A stretch of 64,000 nt of DNA. Source: Cryptomeria japonica (lineage: Eukaryota; Streptophyta; Pinopsida; Cupressales; Cupressaceae). Under the pieces are notes generated by a model, which saw nothing but the letters and a program-made list of their open reading frames with translations, had not been told where the DNA came from and searched no databases. Position 1 is the stretch's first letter. Each line of letters begins with the position of its first letter. This document shows, piece after piece, positions 47,321-59,987 of the stretch. The stretch spans positions 173,174,861 to 173,238,860 of the forward strand of contig NC_081406.1 of NCBI RefSeq assembly GCF_030272615.1, in the 5' to 3' direction. The position numbers and the translations under genes are program-made.

Positions 47321-49524
47321 CCCTTGTCCCTTTGCATTTAACGTTTTTGTTGCAGATTTTGCATTCTTAAAGTTGCAGATCGGACATTTTTCGATGACAT
47401 TTTAGGTTTTTTCGCGTCTGCGAACTTTCGGATCGCATCTCTGAGTTTCAGGAGCGTCTATGGATACTGGAGTCGCGTCTGTGTTTTTGACAAGTTTTAT
47501 TTTGTAGGTTTCAGACAGGAGCGTCTGTGTTTCATAAGCGCGTCTGTGTTGTTTCTGCTCGCGTCTATGTCCGAGAGGGGCATCTGTGATTTTTGGCCAC
47601 ATCTGTGCATCACAGAACCGCGTCTGTGTCATACAGACGCGTCTGTGTCGGGGGTAACAACATCTCTGTTTTTACTGTTTCGAAATTTTAAAATTTTCTT
47701 TGATTCGATTTTTGGATTTCGCACTTAGGGTTTCAGATTTGGTTTATTTTTGGACTAACCCTGTCAGATCTAGCTAACTAAGTTTGTGCAGCTTGTTTTG
47801 GAAGCAAAAACGTTTTGGTTGAAGGCCCCTCTTTAACAAAGTCTTTTGGGTTTTTAAAATTTACCTAACTCGTGTGCTTGCAGGAAGGGGTGATCATTTG
47901 AAACAACCCAAACTACTAACAAATTTTGTTGCAGGTCCTTGTCTAGGGTTTTGAAATTTTGTTGTGTGCCTTGTTTTCATAGATTAGCAAACACTTCCAT
48001 TGGTGCACTAAAATTGAATCATTGTCTTTTGTGTCTTGAGCAATAGGCTCTTTTTGTTTAATCTTTAGAGGGCTGTCTTCCCGTGTGGTCATTAGGACTA
48101 CTAGTGAGAAGAGAATGACCCAAGTGGTAGACAAAGAAAAGCCATCTTCTTCCAAACCACTATAAATAAATGTATTCATGGTGAAAACTATGAATAACGT
48201 GTGCTGATTAGTTCATACCGACACTATGTCTCCCCATAAACCCGTTTGATCAAATTTATTTGATCATTTGTAGGGCGTAACCCCTACCGGCTGGGAGCCT
48301 TCTGTATTTATAGAGCTGAAAGTGCCGCATGTATGGCCACATGAGCAGATGCCCTTACTAGCAGCTTTTTGTTTTAGAAGCCCAAATCCTTCTAGTTGTT
48401 GAGGCAGGAGGTCAGACCTCTGGTAGCGGCCCACACACATACGGTTCTTAGTAGAGATACAAAGTTCGCCATGGGGAGTTTTCATGGGGACTGATGCTTG
48501 GCTGACCCGAGAAGTGAGTGCCGAGGGTGGAGCCAGTGAGGTCAAGCATCTAAGTATCCGCTCTGAATAGCGTAGCCTCGGGGGTAAAACCCTATGTGGG
48601 ATCAACAACTATTGTCTTGGCCAGCCATAAGAATTGTGCTTGACTTATGTTAAACATTCAAAACATTCAAGACCAAACAACAAAACATTGTTTCTTTTGT
48701 GTCTTCAAGTGTATGCAAAACATTTTACATCAAACAACACACTTTTGGAGTCTAAAAACTTGCAAACATTGAGTCCTCATCAACATTGTGTCCTCTTGTC
48801 ACGAAAAACAGTCAAATAGTCGGATTTGGTCACAGCAAAACAACTTCACAGATTGGAAAAATTGCACAAAGTTTACAGAAACGCGTCTGTGTCTGTTTTA
48901 ACCGCGTCTGAGTCATCTAATTGCGTCTGTGAAGGGCATAATAGCGTCTGTGTGTCTAGCAGTGTCTATGTCGAACAGAGACACGTCTGTGTCTGGAAAT
49001 CGCGTCTGTGAAGTATACAGAAGCGTCTGTGTCCAGAATTGAAAATTTTTATAGTCCAACAAACAAAAGAAATCAGTTTTGGAATACTTGAGCTTCCTAG
49101 GTTGTTTCTTTAGGTTTCATCTAGCATTCAACCTGTCCTTGGGTCTCACATAGTCTATCATTGCTTTACATCTCTCATTACATTCATACTTGTCTAAACT
49201 TGAGTCAAAAGGTCACTTGCTTGTCCTCATCATACTTTGTCAACACACTACATACAACTACACTTTGCTAAGTGGTCCCTCATCAAGGTTTCTTACCTTT
49301 GGGTCTCATTTGGTCTTACTTAGAGTCAAGGTCAGCTTACCTCATCAAGAGAAACGATCATCTCTTTGGAAGTCACACCTACTCTACTACTTACATACTT
49401 GGTCTTACACTTTGGACATTGCAAGTACACCTCAAGATTCATTTATACTCCATACAACTCTTGGTCTTCCATACTCTTTTCATTTTTCATCTAGTCTCTC
49501 ACATCTTGGTCAAACACCTAGTTC
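47321..49524 (+). other. Untranslated leader of element E
   Basis: About 2.2 kb without a convincing ORF. It contains two arrays of the motif GCGTCTGTGT and variants (47404-47668 and 48878-49036) and a GC-richer block at 48262-48620. That block has short perfect stems, GTAGGG/CCCTAC at 48270-48287 and the near-palindrome GAGGTCAGACCTC at 48408-48420. It may carry packaging, splicing or translation signals. Confidence 0.6.
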
Positions 49525-51822
49525 ATGGTTGAAACCCGTCTTCAAAAATCTAGGAGAAAAGCTAAAGAGGCTCAAGAATCCGCAAACATGAGTTCTTATG
49601 AGTATGATAACGATTTATTTTTCAATCCTGAGCACACTACATTGCCTGACATGGATGTTTATAGAAACAATCCAAATGTGGAAAACGCAGACACTACAAA
49701 CAAAAATGCTACACACAATGACAATGTGGACAACTTTTCAATACAATCAGCAGATATAGAAGAATCCATTATGAATCCTCATTTCAATAGATTGGTTGAA
49801 GAAATAATGAGAAGGGATAGATAGTACTTTCTACACATGATGGCACAAAGTGGAGCTAAAATACCTCATGACTTTGACATGTCTCAACTTATGGAAAACC
49901 AACCCTCACAACAAACTCACTCTAACATGGATCAAAGGAGACCCAATAGTGGAGGAAATAGAGGACCGCATATGGTACCTGAATCACCATCAGCTTTGCT
50001 TCAAAAACCAGAAATCCCACATACACATGGTCAAACATATGATGCTTACCTTCGAAGACCATTATGGAAGCCTTATACAGATAGATATGCTCAATCACAT
50101 GCTCAAGCTATGGATCAATCAAAACAAGTGGATACTCAAAGGCATGCTCAAAATTTGGACACAAGGAAACCTCATGTCAAATTTGGGGGCAACACATTAG
50201 AAAATGAAATGCCTATAGAATATGGTATATATGCACAAAATAGATATGGGGTTCCTCAACATGAAGCTATACCAAGTGCTCCCTATATGCCACATCAATA
50301 TAGACCTCCTCCATATGAACATGTCTATGATCAGTATCATCCATACATGCAACAAGCTCCTCCTCAAATTGGTGTCTCAAACATGGGGTATGCTACAGGA
50401 AATCGATCGCCACCTAAGAATAATTTGGAGCAACAAATCAGAGATTTACAAAAGAAAATGGAGGACATGAGTACACCAAAACCAACATACACTATGAGAG
50501 ACATATGTCCTTATCCATTTGATAAGAGCATTCCAATGCCTCCATTTCCTGCACACTTTGTGACACCAAAATTTGACAAGTATAGAGGAAAAGGAGACCC
50601 CAAGGCACACATATGACAGTTTTTCACAGCTTGCATAGAGGTAGCGGCAGAAGAAACATATTTGATGAGGTTGTTCCCGCAAAGCTTAGGCGATCAAGCT
50701 ATGGAATGGTTCTCTCAATTACCACCTGGTATTAAGTCATGGGGTGACTTAGCAGAGGCATTTATTCAGCATTTCTCCTACAATATTGAGACAGATATCT
50801 CAGTCACTACTTTGTGCAATATTAAGCAAAAGGAGGGAGAATCTTTTGTGTCATTTTTACAAAGATGGAGAAATCTAGCTAGCAGATGCTCTTGCGAAAT
50901 CCCACAGAAACAAATGGTAGAAATGTTCACTCAAAACGTTAACAAGGACATTGGCTATGATCTAAGGAAAGCTTGTTTGTCCACCTTCAAGGATGTTATT
51001 GAAAAGGGCTTAGCAATAGAAAAGGTCTTAATTGAACAAGGAGTCATTAAGATATTCAAGGAAAACAAAGATGACTTTAAAGGAAAAGACAAGCCAAGAT
51101 TTTGGAATAAAAACAAAAACATAGTCAATGATGGAGTTGTTGATGCCAATACAGTGCGACCCAAGTTCATCTTTTCGGGATCAAGTTCTACAAACAATCA
51201 AGTGAATACTCAAACAACTTCTAGACCATGAAGGAAGTACACCCCATTGGGAGAACCACTTGAATCAGTCTTCAAAAAGCTTGTGGCAAACAAAGTGATC
51301 ACAGTTCCAGATTTTCCTCCATATGAACCAAAGGTCAAACCAAATTGGTGGAATGGTGATGAGTATTGTGAATTTCATAAGAGCAAGGGTCATAAGACAG
51401 GTAATTGCCATCGACTGAAGAACATTGTGCAAGATCTCATTGATAGAGGTGATATTGAGATTGAGGGACACTCATCCAATCAAGAACATGAAATGTTTAA
51501 AGAGCCATTCCCAAAGCATGACAAGGGAAAAGCCAAAGTCACAGATGATCAGGCCAACTATACTAGAGCACCTTATAACTATGATTCAACTATCAATCAC
51601 ATCTCAATGGACAATCATATCTCTACTATTACCATCAAGAATAAAAATCCTGAGAATCCTCCTCAGAGACCCAAGATTGTTCTAAGAGGTGTTGGATCTT
51701 CTTCCGAATCTACCTCTGAATGTCATGTTACAACTCATCGAGGTAAAATTACTTTGCCATGTGCTTCCACTAAAAACACTGCTTCTTCATCAACCAAACT
51801 TGAGTATGACCTTGTAGAATAG
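49525..51822 (+). pseudogene. Gag of element E
   Basis: The start is MVETRLQKSRRKAKEAQESA. A proline/glutamine-rich region follows, then the retrotransposon gag core (YPFDKSIPMPPFPAHFVTPK, FPQSLGDQAMEWFSQLPPG, FVSFLQRWRNLASRCSC) and a knuckle-like YCEFHKSKGHKTGNCHRLK. Stops at 49822, 50617, 51229 and 51820 interrupt one continuous frame that runs on into pol. Gag would form the particle that packages element RNA. The unbroken frame suggests that gag and pol were a single polyprotein. Confidence 0.9.
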
Positions 51823-53877
51823 TTAGGGAAGACACCCGCGCTCATCTCCATCCTTGAGCTCCTACGTATATCCCCCGCTCATAAAGCTATTCTTGACAAA
51901 ATCTTGAGAGATACTACTATTCCTACTGATCTGAACGTGGACCAGTTTCAAGCCATGGTGGGATACCTTTCCATTCCACACTCCCTCACATTCACAGAAG
52001 CCGATGACGCCTCCGTAAGTCAGCCACATAATGCACCTTTACATGTTGAAGCCTTCATACACAAACATCGAATAAAGCGAGTCCTGATAGATGGAGGAGC
52101 TGGTCTAAACATTTGTACATTGAGCACCATTAAACAATTGGGATATTCTGATAAAGCTGTGAATTCTACAAATCAAATCACCATCAAGGCATATGATGAT
52201 GAAGAGCGCTCATCCAAAGGCACAATCACCTTACCTCTAAGAATTGGGCCAGTCACAAAAGATGTGGTTTGTCAAGTCCTAGATCTGGATCTCACATACA
52301 ACATATTGCTAGGACGTCCTTGGATTCATGAAATGAGGGCAGTCCCATCGACATATCATCAATGCATTAAGTTTCCTCATAATGGAGTTGAGGTAACAGT
52401 TAACGGTGATCCTAATCCATTCATATATTGCAATAACCTGAGATCACATACTAAGACCATCATTCCCAGTAATCGTGAGGTTGTTCCTTCTTCGGCATAC
52501 ATTGACCCTGAGTCATTGAAACCTTCGACATCAAAACAAGGTGAACTTAAAGGTAAATTTCAAGACAAAGGCATGGGAGAATACACTTTAAATCAGACCA
52601 TGTATTTACGACAAGTCATGAGCTCTCCAAAAGAATATGGAAGGCCACATCCTAACAAGCAAATATCCATCATGATACTCCAATGGGATCCTACTACCTT
52701 TCAAAGATGGGGCGAACTAGAAGAGGAAGATTTATACAAAATGCTCTACAAAGACATTGAAGAGGACACACATGATCAGATCAATATACCTTGTGAGAAA
52801 TATGGCAAAGGCTTCAAGATTCTACAAAAATTCGGGTATGATGGAAAAAGCCCTCTTGGGTTACGCAAAGAAGGCGTCATGGAACCCTTACAACCTGAAT
52901 TGACTGTAAGAAGGGAACGCTCAAAGGGACTTGGTTTTCTGACTTCCAAAATCCACACTAAAAGGACAGAAGAGGCATCACAAATCAAAGTTGCCAAAGT
53001 TCAACAAGAGGATTACTATTCCACAGATTCCAACGAATGGGAATGGGGTTCAGACAAATCCTCCAGTGACTATGAGCTCACTGAGACATTCAGAGAGCTA
53101 GATGAACCTACAGAAGAAGAGGAATTTTATAAAAAGTTCAGAGTTGGTCAAGAAACAACCCATAAGGATTCCGCACAGTCTTCGTCTCAAGGTTCTAGGT
53201 CGAAATCACATAGGATGAGAACACCTGTCCCGAAAGGCGCTACTGGTGACGACAATTTGGATTCGCTTGCGATCGAAACTGATGAGGAGAGTGCCATCGA
53301 TGACCTTGACAATTGCCTCGATATACCCGAATATAACCACATCTTCACTCTTAGCCCCGCAAACTCCGAAAACATTAAAGGCCTTCCCCTTGTTCACCAC
53401 CAACTCATTGACTGGGATTATGAAGGACCAGCACAATTTGATACATTTCAAAATGACGAAGCTATTATTGACTATCTTGGCATACAAGATGATCTTCCCC
53501 CTGGGGACCACAAAGCAGGATACATCATAGAACTCAACAACATGGCATATTTTGGTGAGGGTGTCAGACCTTCCAGTCACAAAAATGTGAAAATAAGAAC
53601 AAATCAAGGGTCTTATGGTGAAAACCACACTATGGCGCTATCTGATTCCAAAAAATTAAAAAGAAAGGACGTATCTGAGGGCGAAAACCTCTCTGAGGCA
53701 CCCGAAGATGGAAGGCTCGACATTCTTCCAGCATCATATGAGGAAAAATCATCCATGTTGGTAGAGGAGACTATCAAAACGAACATTGGTATAGAAGAGG
53801 TTCCACACAACATATTCCTAGCTCAATCATTAACAGAGTTCGAAAGATCAAAATTCATAAGCTTCTTCAAAGAATGA
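51823..53877 (+). pseudogene. Protease and G-patch region of element E
   Basis: The retropepsin active site reads RVLIDGGAGLNICTLSTIKQ (near 52080), with DGG in place of DSG/DTG as in other Tat-lineage elements. The flap and ILLGRPWIHEM segment follow. Next is a G-patch (KGFKILQKFGYDGKSPLGLR, near 52808), a glycine-rich RNA-binding module known from some retroviral and plant element proteases. A long acidic linker leads to RT. The only stops are the boundaries at 51820 and 53875. Confidence 0.85.
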
Positions 53878-54522
53878 CAAATCAACTTTGCATGGTCATA
53901 CGCTGATATGCCTGGACTGGATCCGGATTTGGTAATGCATCACTTGACAGTCAAACCGGGGGCAAAGCCAGTGAAACAGAAATTAAGGAAAATGCATCCA
54001 CAAGTGGCATTACTAGTTAAAGCAAAGCTAGAGAAATTATTGGATGTCGAATTCATACGCCCAATTGATTATCCCGAATGGATCTCTAATTTAGTACTTG
54101 TCAGTAAACCAGATTGCAGCATCAGAATATGTACAGATTTTAAAGACATCAACAAAGCTTGTCCGAAAGATGACTTCCCATTACCAAATATCGACTTGAT
54201 CGTTGATCTCACAGTAGGTCACGAAATGTTATCTTTAATGGATGGATTTTCTGGTTATAATCAAATCAGGATTGCACCTGAGGATCAACACAAAACATCA
54301 TTCACTTGTCCGTGGGGAACCTTCTATTGGAATGTCATGCCCTTTGGGCTGAAAAATGCAGGTGCTACATATGTTGATGATCTCTTGGGTAAATCAATAG
54401 ATAGAGATACACATTTGGACATACTTTCAGTCGTCTTTGATTAGTTAGAAAAATATAAGGTAAGATTAAACCCCAAGAAATGTGTCTTTGGAGTAACCTC
54501 CGGGAAGCTCCTAGGATTCATT
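53878..54522 (+). pseudogene. Reverse transcriptase of element E, with catalytic-core deletion
   Basis: The frame has INFAWSYADMPGLDPDLVMH, RICTDFKDINKACPKDDFPL, MDGFSGYNQIRIAPEDQHKT and WGTFYWNVMPFGLKNAGATY. ATY is followed immediately by VDDLLGKS. Related elements have roughly 25 residues between these motifs, so an in-frame deletion has removed the segment leading to the YVDD box. A stop is at 54442. The enzyme cannot be active. Confidence 0.9.
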
Positions 54523-55863
54523 GTGTCTAAAAGAGGAATCGAAGCCAATCCAGCAAAAGTCAAGGCTATCTTGGACATGCCGCCACCCAGAAATATCAGT
54601 CAACTTCGATCCTTACAAGGGAGACTCCAGTCTATACGAAGATTCATAGCACAACTTGCGGATAAGTGTAATCCTTTTCAGCACCTGCTACATAAAAATA
54701 TCAAGTTCAAATGGGATGATAACTGTCAACAAGCTTTTCAGACGCTCAAAGATTATCTCTTGAATCCGCCAGTTTTGATGCCACCAATTCCAGATCAGCC
54801 TTTGTTACTATACATACCGGCTAGTCCAACAGCACTGGGGGTGCTCCTAGCACAACAAATTGCTGATGGCAAGGAAAAAGCAGTATACTATATCAGTCAC
54901 ACATTGGTGGGATATGAGCTAAACTACACACCAATCGAGTGTGCATGTCTCGCTATGGTCTTTGCTTCACAGAAATTATGACATTATATGCTCACTCACA
55001 AGACTAAGTTGATTGCAAGAATTGATCCATTAAAATATCTTCTCAACAAAGCTACACTTACTGGGCGACTAGCCAAGTGGGTAATGATCCTTAGTGAATT
55101 CGACATCGAGTATGTTGACAGAAAAGCAATAAAAGGACAAGCAATCGCGGATCAATTAGCAGGTGCCCCCATGATTGATGATGCTCCTCTAAATTCAGAA
55201 TTTCCAGACGAATCCATTTTAACAATATCACATGCAAGGCCATGGCAACTGTACTTTGACGGCTCATACTCACAGCATGGGGTAGGAGCTGGTATTCTCT
55301 TTATAACTCCTCAAGGCGATTCTATACCAAAATCATACCGCTTATCATTTCCTTGCACCAACAATATAGTGGAATATGAAGCATTAACAACGGGATTACG
55401 AATTGCAATTCAATGGAAGATCCAGGAACTTCGTGTTTTTGGGGATTCCCAACTTGTCATCTGTCAAGCAACTGATGACTACCAAACAAAAGATGAAAAA
55501 TTAATGCCTTACAAACAAATGGTGGATGATTTGAAACAACACTTCATAAAGATAGATTTTGAGCAGATACCAAGAGAGCATAATCGTGCTGCAGATGCTA
55601 TGGCTACAATTGCTTCACTAATTGACCTGCCTCAAAATGAGACCTGCTATGAGTTCCTGGTAGACAACCTGATGGTTCCTTCATATGAGATCACTCCTAC
55701 TGAAATGATATGCGTTGTTGGTCCCGAATCCCAGTTATATGGTTCCATATTCACATATCTTCATGACAATATTTTACCTCCTGATCTATCAAACAACCAA
55801 CGTCGCACCTTCATTCGCCAATCCTCTCGATATGTCATTCTAGCTGATATCCTATACCGATGA
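54523..55863 (+). pseudogene. RNase H and extra RNase H of element E
   Basis: The RT connection and first RNase H (RSLQGRLQSIRRFIAQLADK, LLLYIPASPTALGVLLAQQ, AVYYISHTLVGYELNYTPIE) are followed, after a stop at 54979, by the additional RNase H. That domain reads WQLYFDGSYSQHGVGAGILF, NIVEYEALTTGLRIAI, VFGDSQLVICQ and IPREHNRAADAMATIAS. This is the canonical Tat order and contrasts with element F. The segment ends at the stop at 55861. Confidence 0.9.
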
Positions 55864-56991
55864 GGTCTAGATGGCACTCTTCTTAGATGTTTAGAAAGCG
55901 ACGAAGCTCAGATTGCGTTACGAGAAGTGCATGAAGGGATATGTGGTCTGCATACTAGTGGTCCTACCTTGGCCAAAAAACTCATCAGGACTGGATATTA
56001 CTGGCCCAATATGGAAAAAGACTCATATCAGTATGTCAAGAAATGTAAGCAATGTCAAATTCATGGAGACCTCATACATGCACTAGCACAAGAACTACAA
56101 CCACTTGCGTCTCCTTGGCCCTTTTGTCAGTGGGGACTCGATCTCATAGGCAAGATTCACCCTCCTTCTTCCAATGGTCATAAATTCATTATCACAGCCA
56201 CAGAGTATTTCACAAAGTGAATTGAAGCCGTGCCTCTCACACAAGTCACTGGGAAACAAATTGCTACTTTCATCCTCAACTATATCATTTGCCGATATGG
56301 TATTCCTAAGTCCATTATTACTGATAACGGACGTCCCTTCAAAAATCAGGATGTTCGTGAACTCTGTGACCACTTCCATATTTCCCATCATTTCTCCACA
56401 CCATATTACCCCCAAGGTAATGGCCAAGCTGAGGTGTCTAATAAAACAATTCTTAAAATCCTCAAAAATATAGTCGACGACGCTGACCGTAATTGGCATA
56501 TCCAACTCAATCCTGCACTTTGGGCCTACCGCACAAGTGTCCGTACACCTACAGGAGCTACACCATATTCACTTATCTACGGCACTGAAGCCATCTTGCC
56601 TATTGAGGTTGAGTTACCTTCTTTACGGGTCTCTTTGCAAAAAATCATCAACGATGAAGATTACAGGGTCTCTCGCTTACAAGAATTAGAACTGCTGGAT
56701 GAACGGAGACAAACTGCTTTTAATCATCTCAAGGCTTACCAACAACGAATGAGTCGCAGCTATAATCACAAAGTCAAGCCTTGCACATTTGAAGTAGGTG
56801 ACTTGGTTCTCAGAGAAAATCCTAAAAATCAACAAGACAGAGAAAAGAAGGGCAAGTTCGAACCAAACTGGCTTGGTCCTTACATCATTACAGCAGCCTA
56901 CGGATCTGGTGCATATTAGCTCTCTACTACAGAAGGTGAACCTTTGGAGGATCCTATCAATAACATGCATCTTCGCAGATTTTACACATAG
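55864..56991 (+). pseudogene. Integrase of element E
   Basis: The zinc-binding part reads EVHEGICGLHTSGPTLAKKL, YYWPNMEKDSYQYVKKCKQC. The core has ITATEYFTK, where the first catalytic aspartate appears as glutamate, then ITDNGRPFKNQD and YYPQGNGQAEVSNK. The C-terminal end runs to HLRRFYT and the natural stop at 56989-56991, still in the frame that began at 49525. Premature stops are at 56218 and 56917. Confidence 0.9.
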
Positions 56992-57082
56992 TTCTCTGGA
57001 ATATCCTAATTCAAAAATACAAAAAAATCAAAAAATTCAAAAATACAAAAAAAAAAATTATAAAACAAAAAAATCGTTACTT

Positions 57083-57232
57083 GGTGAAAACCTGGCAAAC
57101 AGGCACCTTGTGACACAAAAAAAAAATTTGAAAAATCCAAAAAAGTAAAGAGAAATAATTTCGTCCAATGGTGAAAACCACTTCGGTGGCACCCTGGGCA
57201 AGTACCATGGTGAAAACTGGGTCACCAGCGCC
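57083..57232 (+). other. Three tandem bulged hairpins after pol
   Basis: Three segments share one layout: GGTG, AAAA, an inner 4-base arm, a loop, the complementary arm, then CACC or CGCC. They lie at 57083-57107 (CCTG/CAGG, loop GCAAA), 57170-57193 (CCAC/GTGG, loop TTCG) and 57209-57232 (CTGG/CCAG, loop GTCA). The inner arms differ in sequence but remain paired, and the outer CGCC keeps a G-T pair. This pattern points to a conserved RNA structure. Confidence 0.7.
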
Positions 57233-58705
57233 ATGTGTAGAGACATTGCTCCTCCCTCCTTCAGGATTCATTTTCATCCTTTCACTTTGCACACACTCAC
57301 GACCAATTCACTCATAATAAACTTACCCATTCCCATCATGGCTTGTTATTGATCTACCCAAGATTGGTTAGCCATTCATAATAAACCCCCCTTTTCACTC
57401 CCTTTCCATCCATAATAAATCAGATCTTATCTGTGGCTAAGGCAATTCCTACGTCTAGTGATGGGTATGGAACTGAGAACACCACATGTTTCGAGGAGTA
57501 CAGTTTCTTCCAGCTTCCTTCAAGTCTATCTGCGCACAATCTGCAATAAAGCAACATTTGCATCGACAGTCCGCAATAAAGTTTCATTTTCTTCGCAATA
57601 AAGTATCAATTTCATGGATTCAGTCAGTTTCAGATGAGACACAGCAGCAACAATGGGCTTCAACAAATCAAATCTTTCAACAAACTCAGACAACATTATG
57701 GTTCAGTGCTATCTATCCATTTTGTGAAAGTAAACATTGTGACCACAATCAAATAAGACTTATACAAGTGACAAGAGACACTAAACTTGAGGACTACAGT
57801 GGATGTTGGTGTCAAGTCTTGGTTTTCTTTTGATTTCATCTTTTTGGTGACATGTCTTTTAGCTTTTCCAGGATGTCTCTGACTAGAGATTCTATCTCCA
57901 GGATGTCTTTGACTAGAAAGGCGAGGATGGGGTATCGTCACCTATTTGCATTTGCTGACTGTGGATTGTCTTTTAGTAATGCTATGACTTGTCCAAGGAT
58001 ATGAGGACACTGTGAGTCTAGTGTGAACTGGGGCATTCCTTGTTTGTGACTGTCTTATCTCCATGCAAACAGGTACAATGACTTTCTAGGTCGAACATAT
58101 GCCTCGATTGTCATAACCTATTTTGCCATAATAAATCTCAATGATGATAACGCACAAGAAGCTCTTTCACTTTCATATCTTCTGTCTTTCATCCCCCTTT
58201 CTTGATTGACTTCCATCGTCCTTCTCGAGTCCGCATAGCCTGCTATCACATGACTGAGTATAATGACACACGAAAAACATTTGCATTTCATGTAGTTTGC
58301 ACCTGCATTACCACATATAAGCATTTCATACATACATATAGATATCATAATTGCATCACATCCTGCACACAACACCTGTTAGCACAATTTACATTTACAT
58401 TATCATATTCATCTGCATCACATACATTTACATTTGCATTGGCATAACATATAAAACATAAAAGAATAAAAACATTGCATGTCCTCATGTACATATTTGC
58501 ATTCATATCATAAGCATCACATAGGAACATCTCATCACATAGGTACACATGCATATAGCTGCCGCAAAAATGAATCATCTCATATATATATATATAAAGT
58601 GTCATGATACAATGATGTCAAAACTCATATGGCTACAAAATCACCCGTAGGTGTCTACAATACAAAAAAATGGTACAAATACTGATACAAGGGAGCCCTC
58701 TATGG
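57233..58705 (+). other. 3' non-coding region of element E
   Basis: No sense gene. Short repeats such as CCAGGATGTCT.TGACTAGA near 57870 and 57900, and low-complexity CATTTACATT/CATCACAT words around 58360-58560, are present. The antisense gene ends at its left-hand stop at 58706. Confidence 0.5.
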
Positions 58706-59987
58706 CTATGATGAACTCCCTCCCTCGGACCCGCCTGGCCTCGACGGAATCTGAGCTCTAGAAGGACCTGCTCCAGGATCACCCTGCCTGTCTGGTGGTG
58801 GTGGAGGACCCATGACCCCACCACTCGATGCGTGTCTCCTCCGGCTCCCTCCCGTAGCTGTCGTTGTACACGATGGTCTATGGAAGCTCCTCGCCCACTG
58901 ATCTGCTGGCACGACACCATAATACAGGTCCCTCCAGTAGGCGATTTCCTCTCTGGCTCGCAGGACATATGCGTAGCCTGCTCCTATGTCCTCCGCCACC
59001 TACCTCCCTACCCTCAGCGTTGTCTCAGCCTCAGTGTAGCGCTGAATCGCCTGATCCCTCTCCCGCTTAGTATACCTGAGCCTGGTCCTGAGTCGGTCCC
59101 TCTCCCTCTCCAGATCCTGGATCTCATCTGTCTGGCCTTGGTAGATCTCCCTGAGCTCAATCAGCTCATTCTCCTCTGGATCCCCACCCTCTGCCTCTGC
59201 CTGTGGCTCTCCCTCTGTGGGTGCCTGCCCCTGTACCTATCCCTGTATCTGTACCGGTGCCTGAACGGGTACCTATCTCTGTGCATGCCTAGGTACCTGT
59301 ACCTGTCTCCGTCCCTGCTCCTGTGCTTGTCCTGGCACCTATCCCTATACCTGTCCCTGTCTCTGTCCCTGTGCTGTGGTACCTGCAGGGGCAATCCATC
59401 GCGACCCCTCACCACCTGGGCCTGTCCCTCCTGTCCACCCTCCCTCCAAGGTGCCACCCTCCTCTCCCCAACTACTCCCCTCCACCTCCATCGGCCTCTG
59501 CCCCCATCACCTCCACCATCATCATCGTCATCTCCCCTGCAATCCTCCAATCACAGCTGGCAAAGCTAACCCTGTCGCAGTCATGGTGTCTCATGCCACA
59601 TGTCCTGCTCTCATCTCTAGGTCGGGATCCTGAAACACCCATCTCAAAGCCTCTCTGTCTCCATCGTGATCATATGGAATCAGCTCTCCATCGATCGGTA
59701 TATGTAGAATCCTGTAAACATCCTCCATGGTGACTGTCATCTCACCCATCGGCAAATGAAAAGTGCATGTCTCTGAATGCCATCTCTCGGCCAACGCAGT
59801 TAGCAAACCCATGTTTGCCTGAAACTCAGGCACATACAACACGTGTCTCAATCCCATCTCCTCAATGGCAGCTCTATCCTGAAAAGACAACTCCGGTCGC
59901 AATCTCTGTGTCGACGGGAATCTCTCCCATGACTCTAACATAAGCAAATACTCCTGCAGTCAAACAAATCAATCATGTCAGTCATCG

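Noticed and set aside
49525-56991. Programmed readthrough of stops as a translation strategy in element E
   Set aside because: Ten stops at unrelated positions, all explainable as cytosine deamination, fit decay better than readthrough.
58832-59733. Plus-strand ORFs of 245 and 136 codons
   Set aside because: They are shadows of the antisense plant mobile domain gene, created by its GC-rich 6-base repeats.
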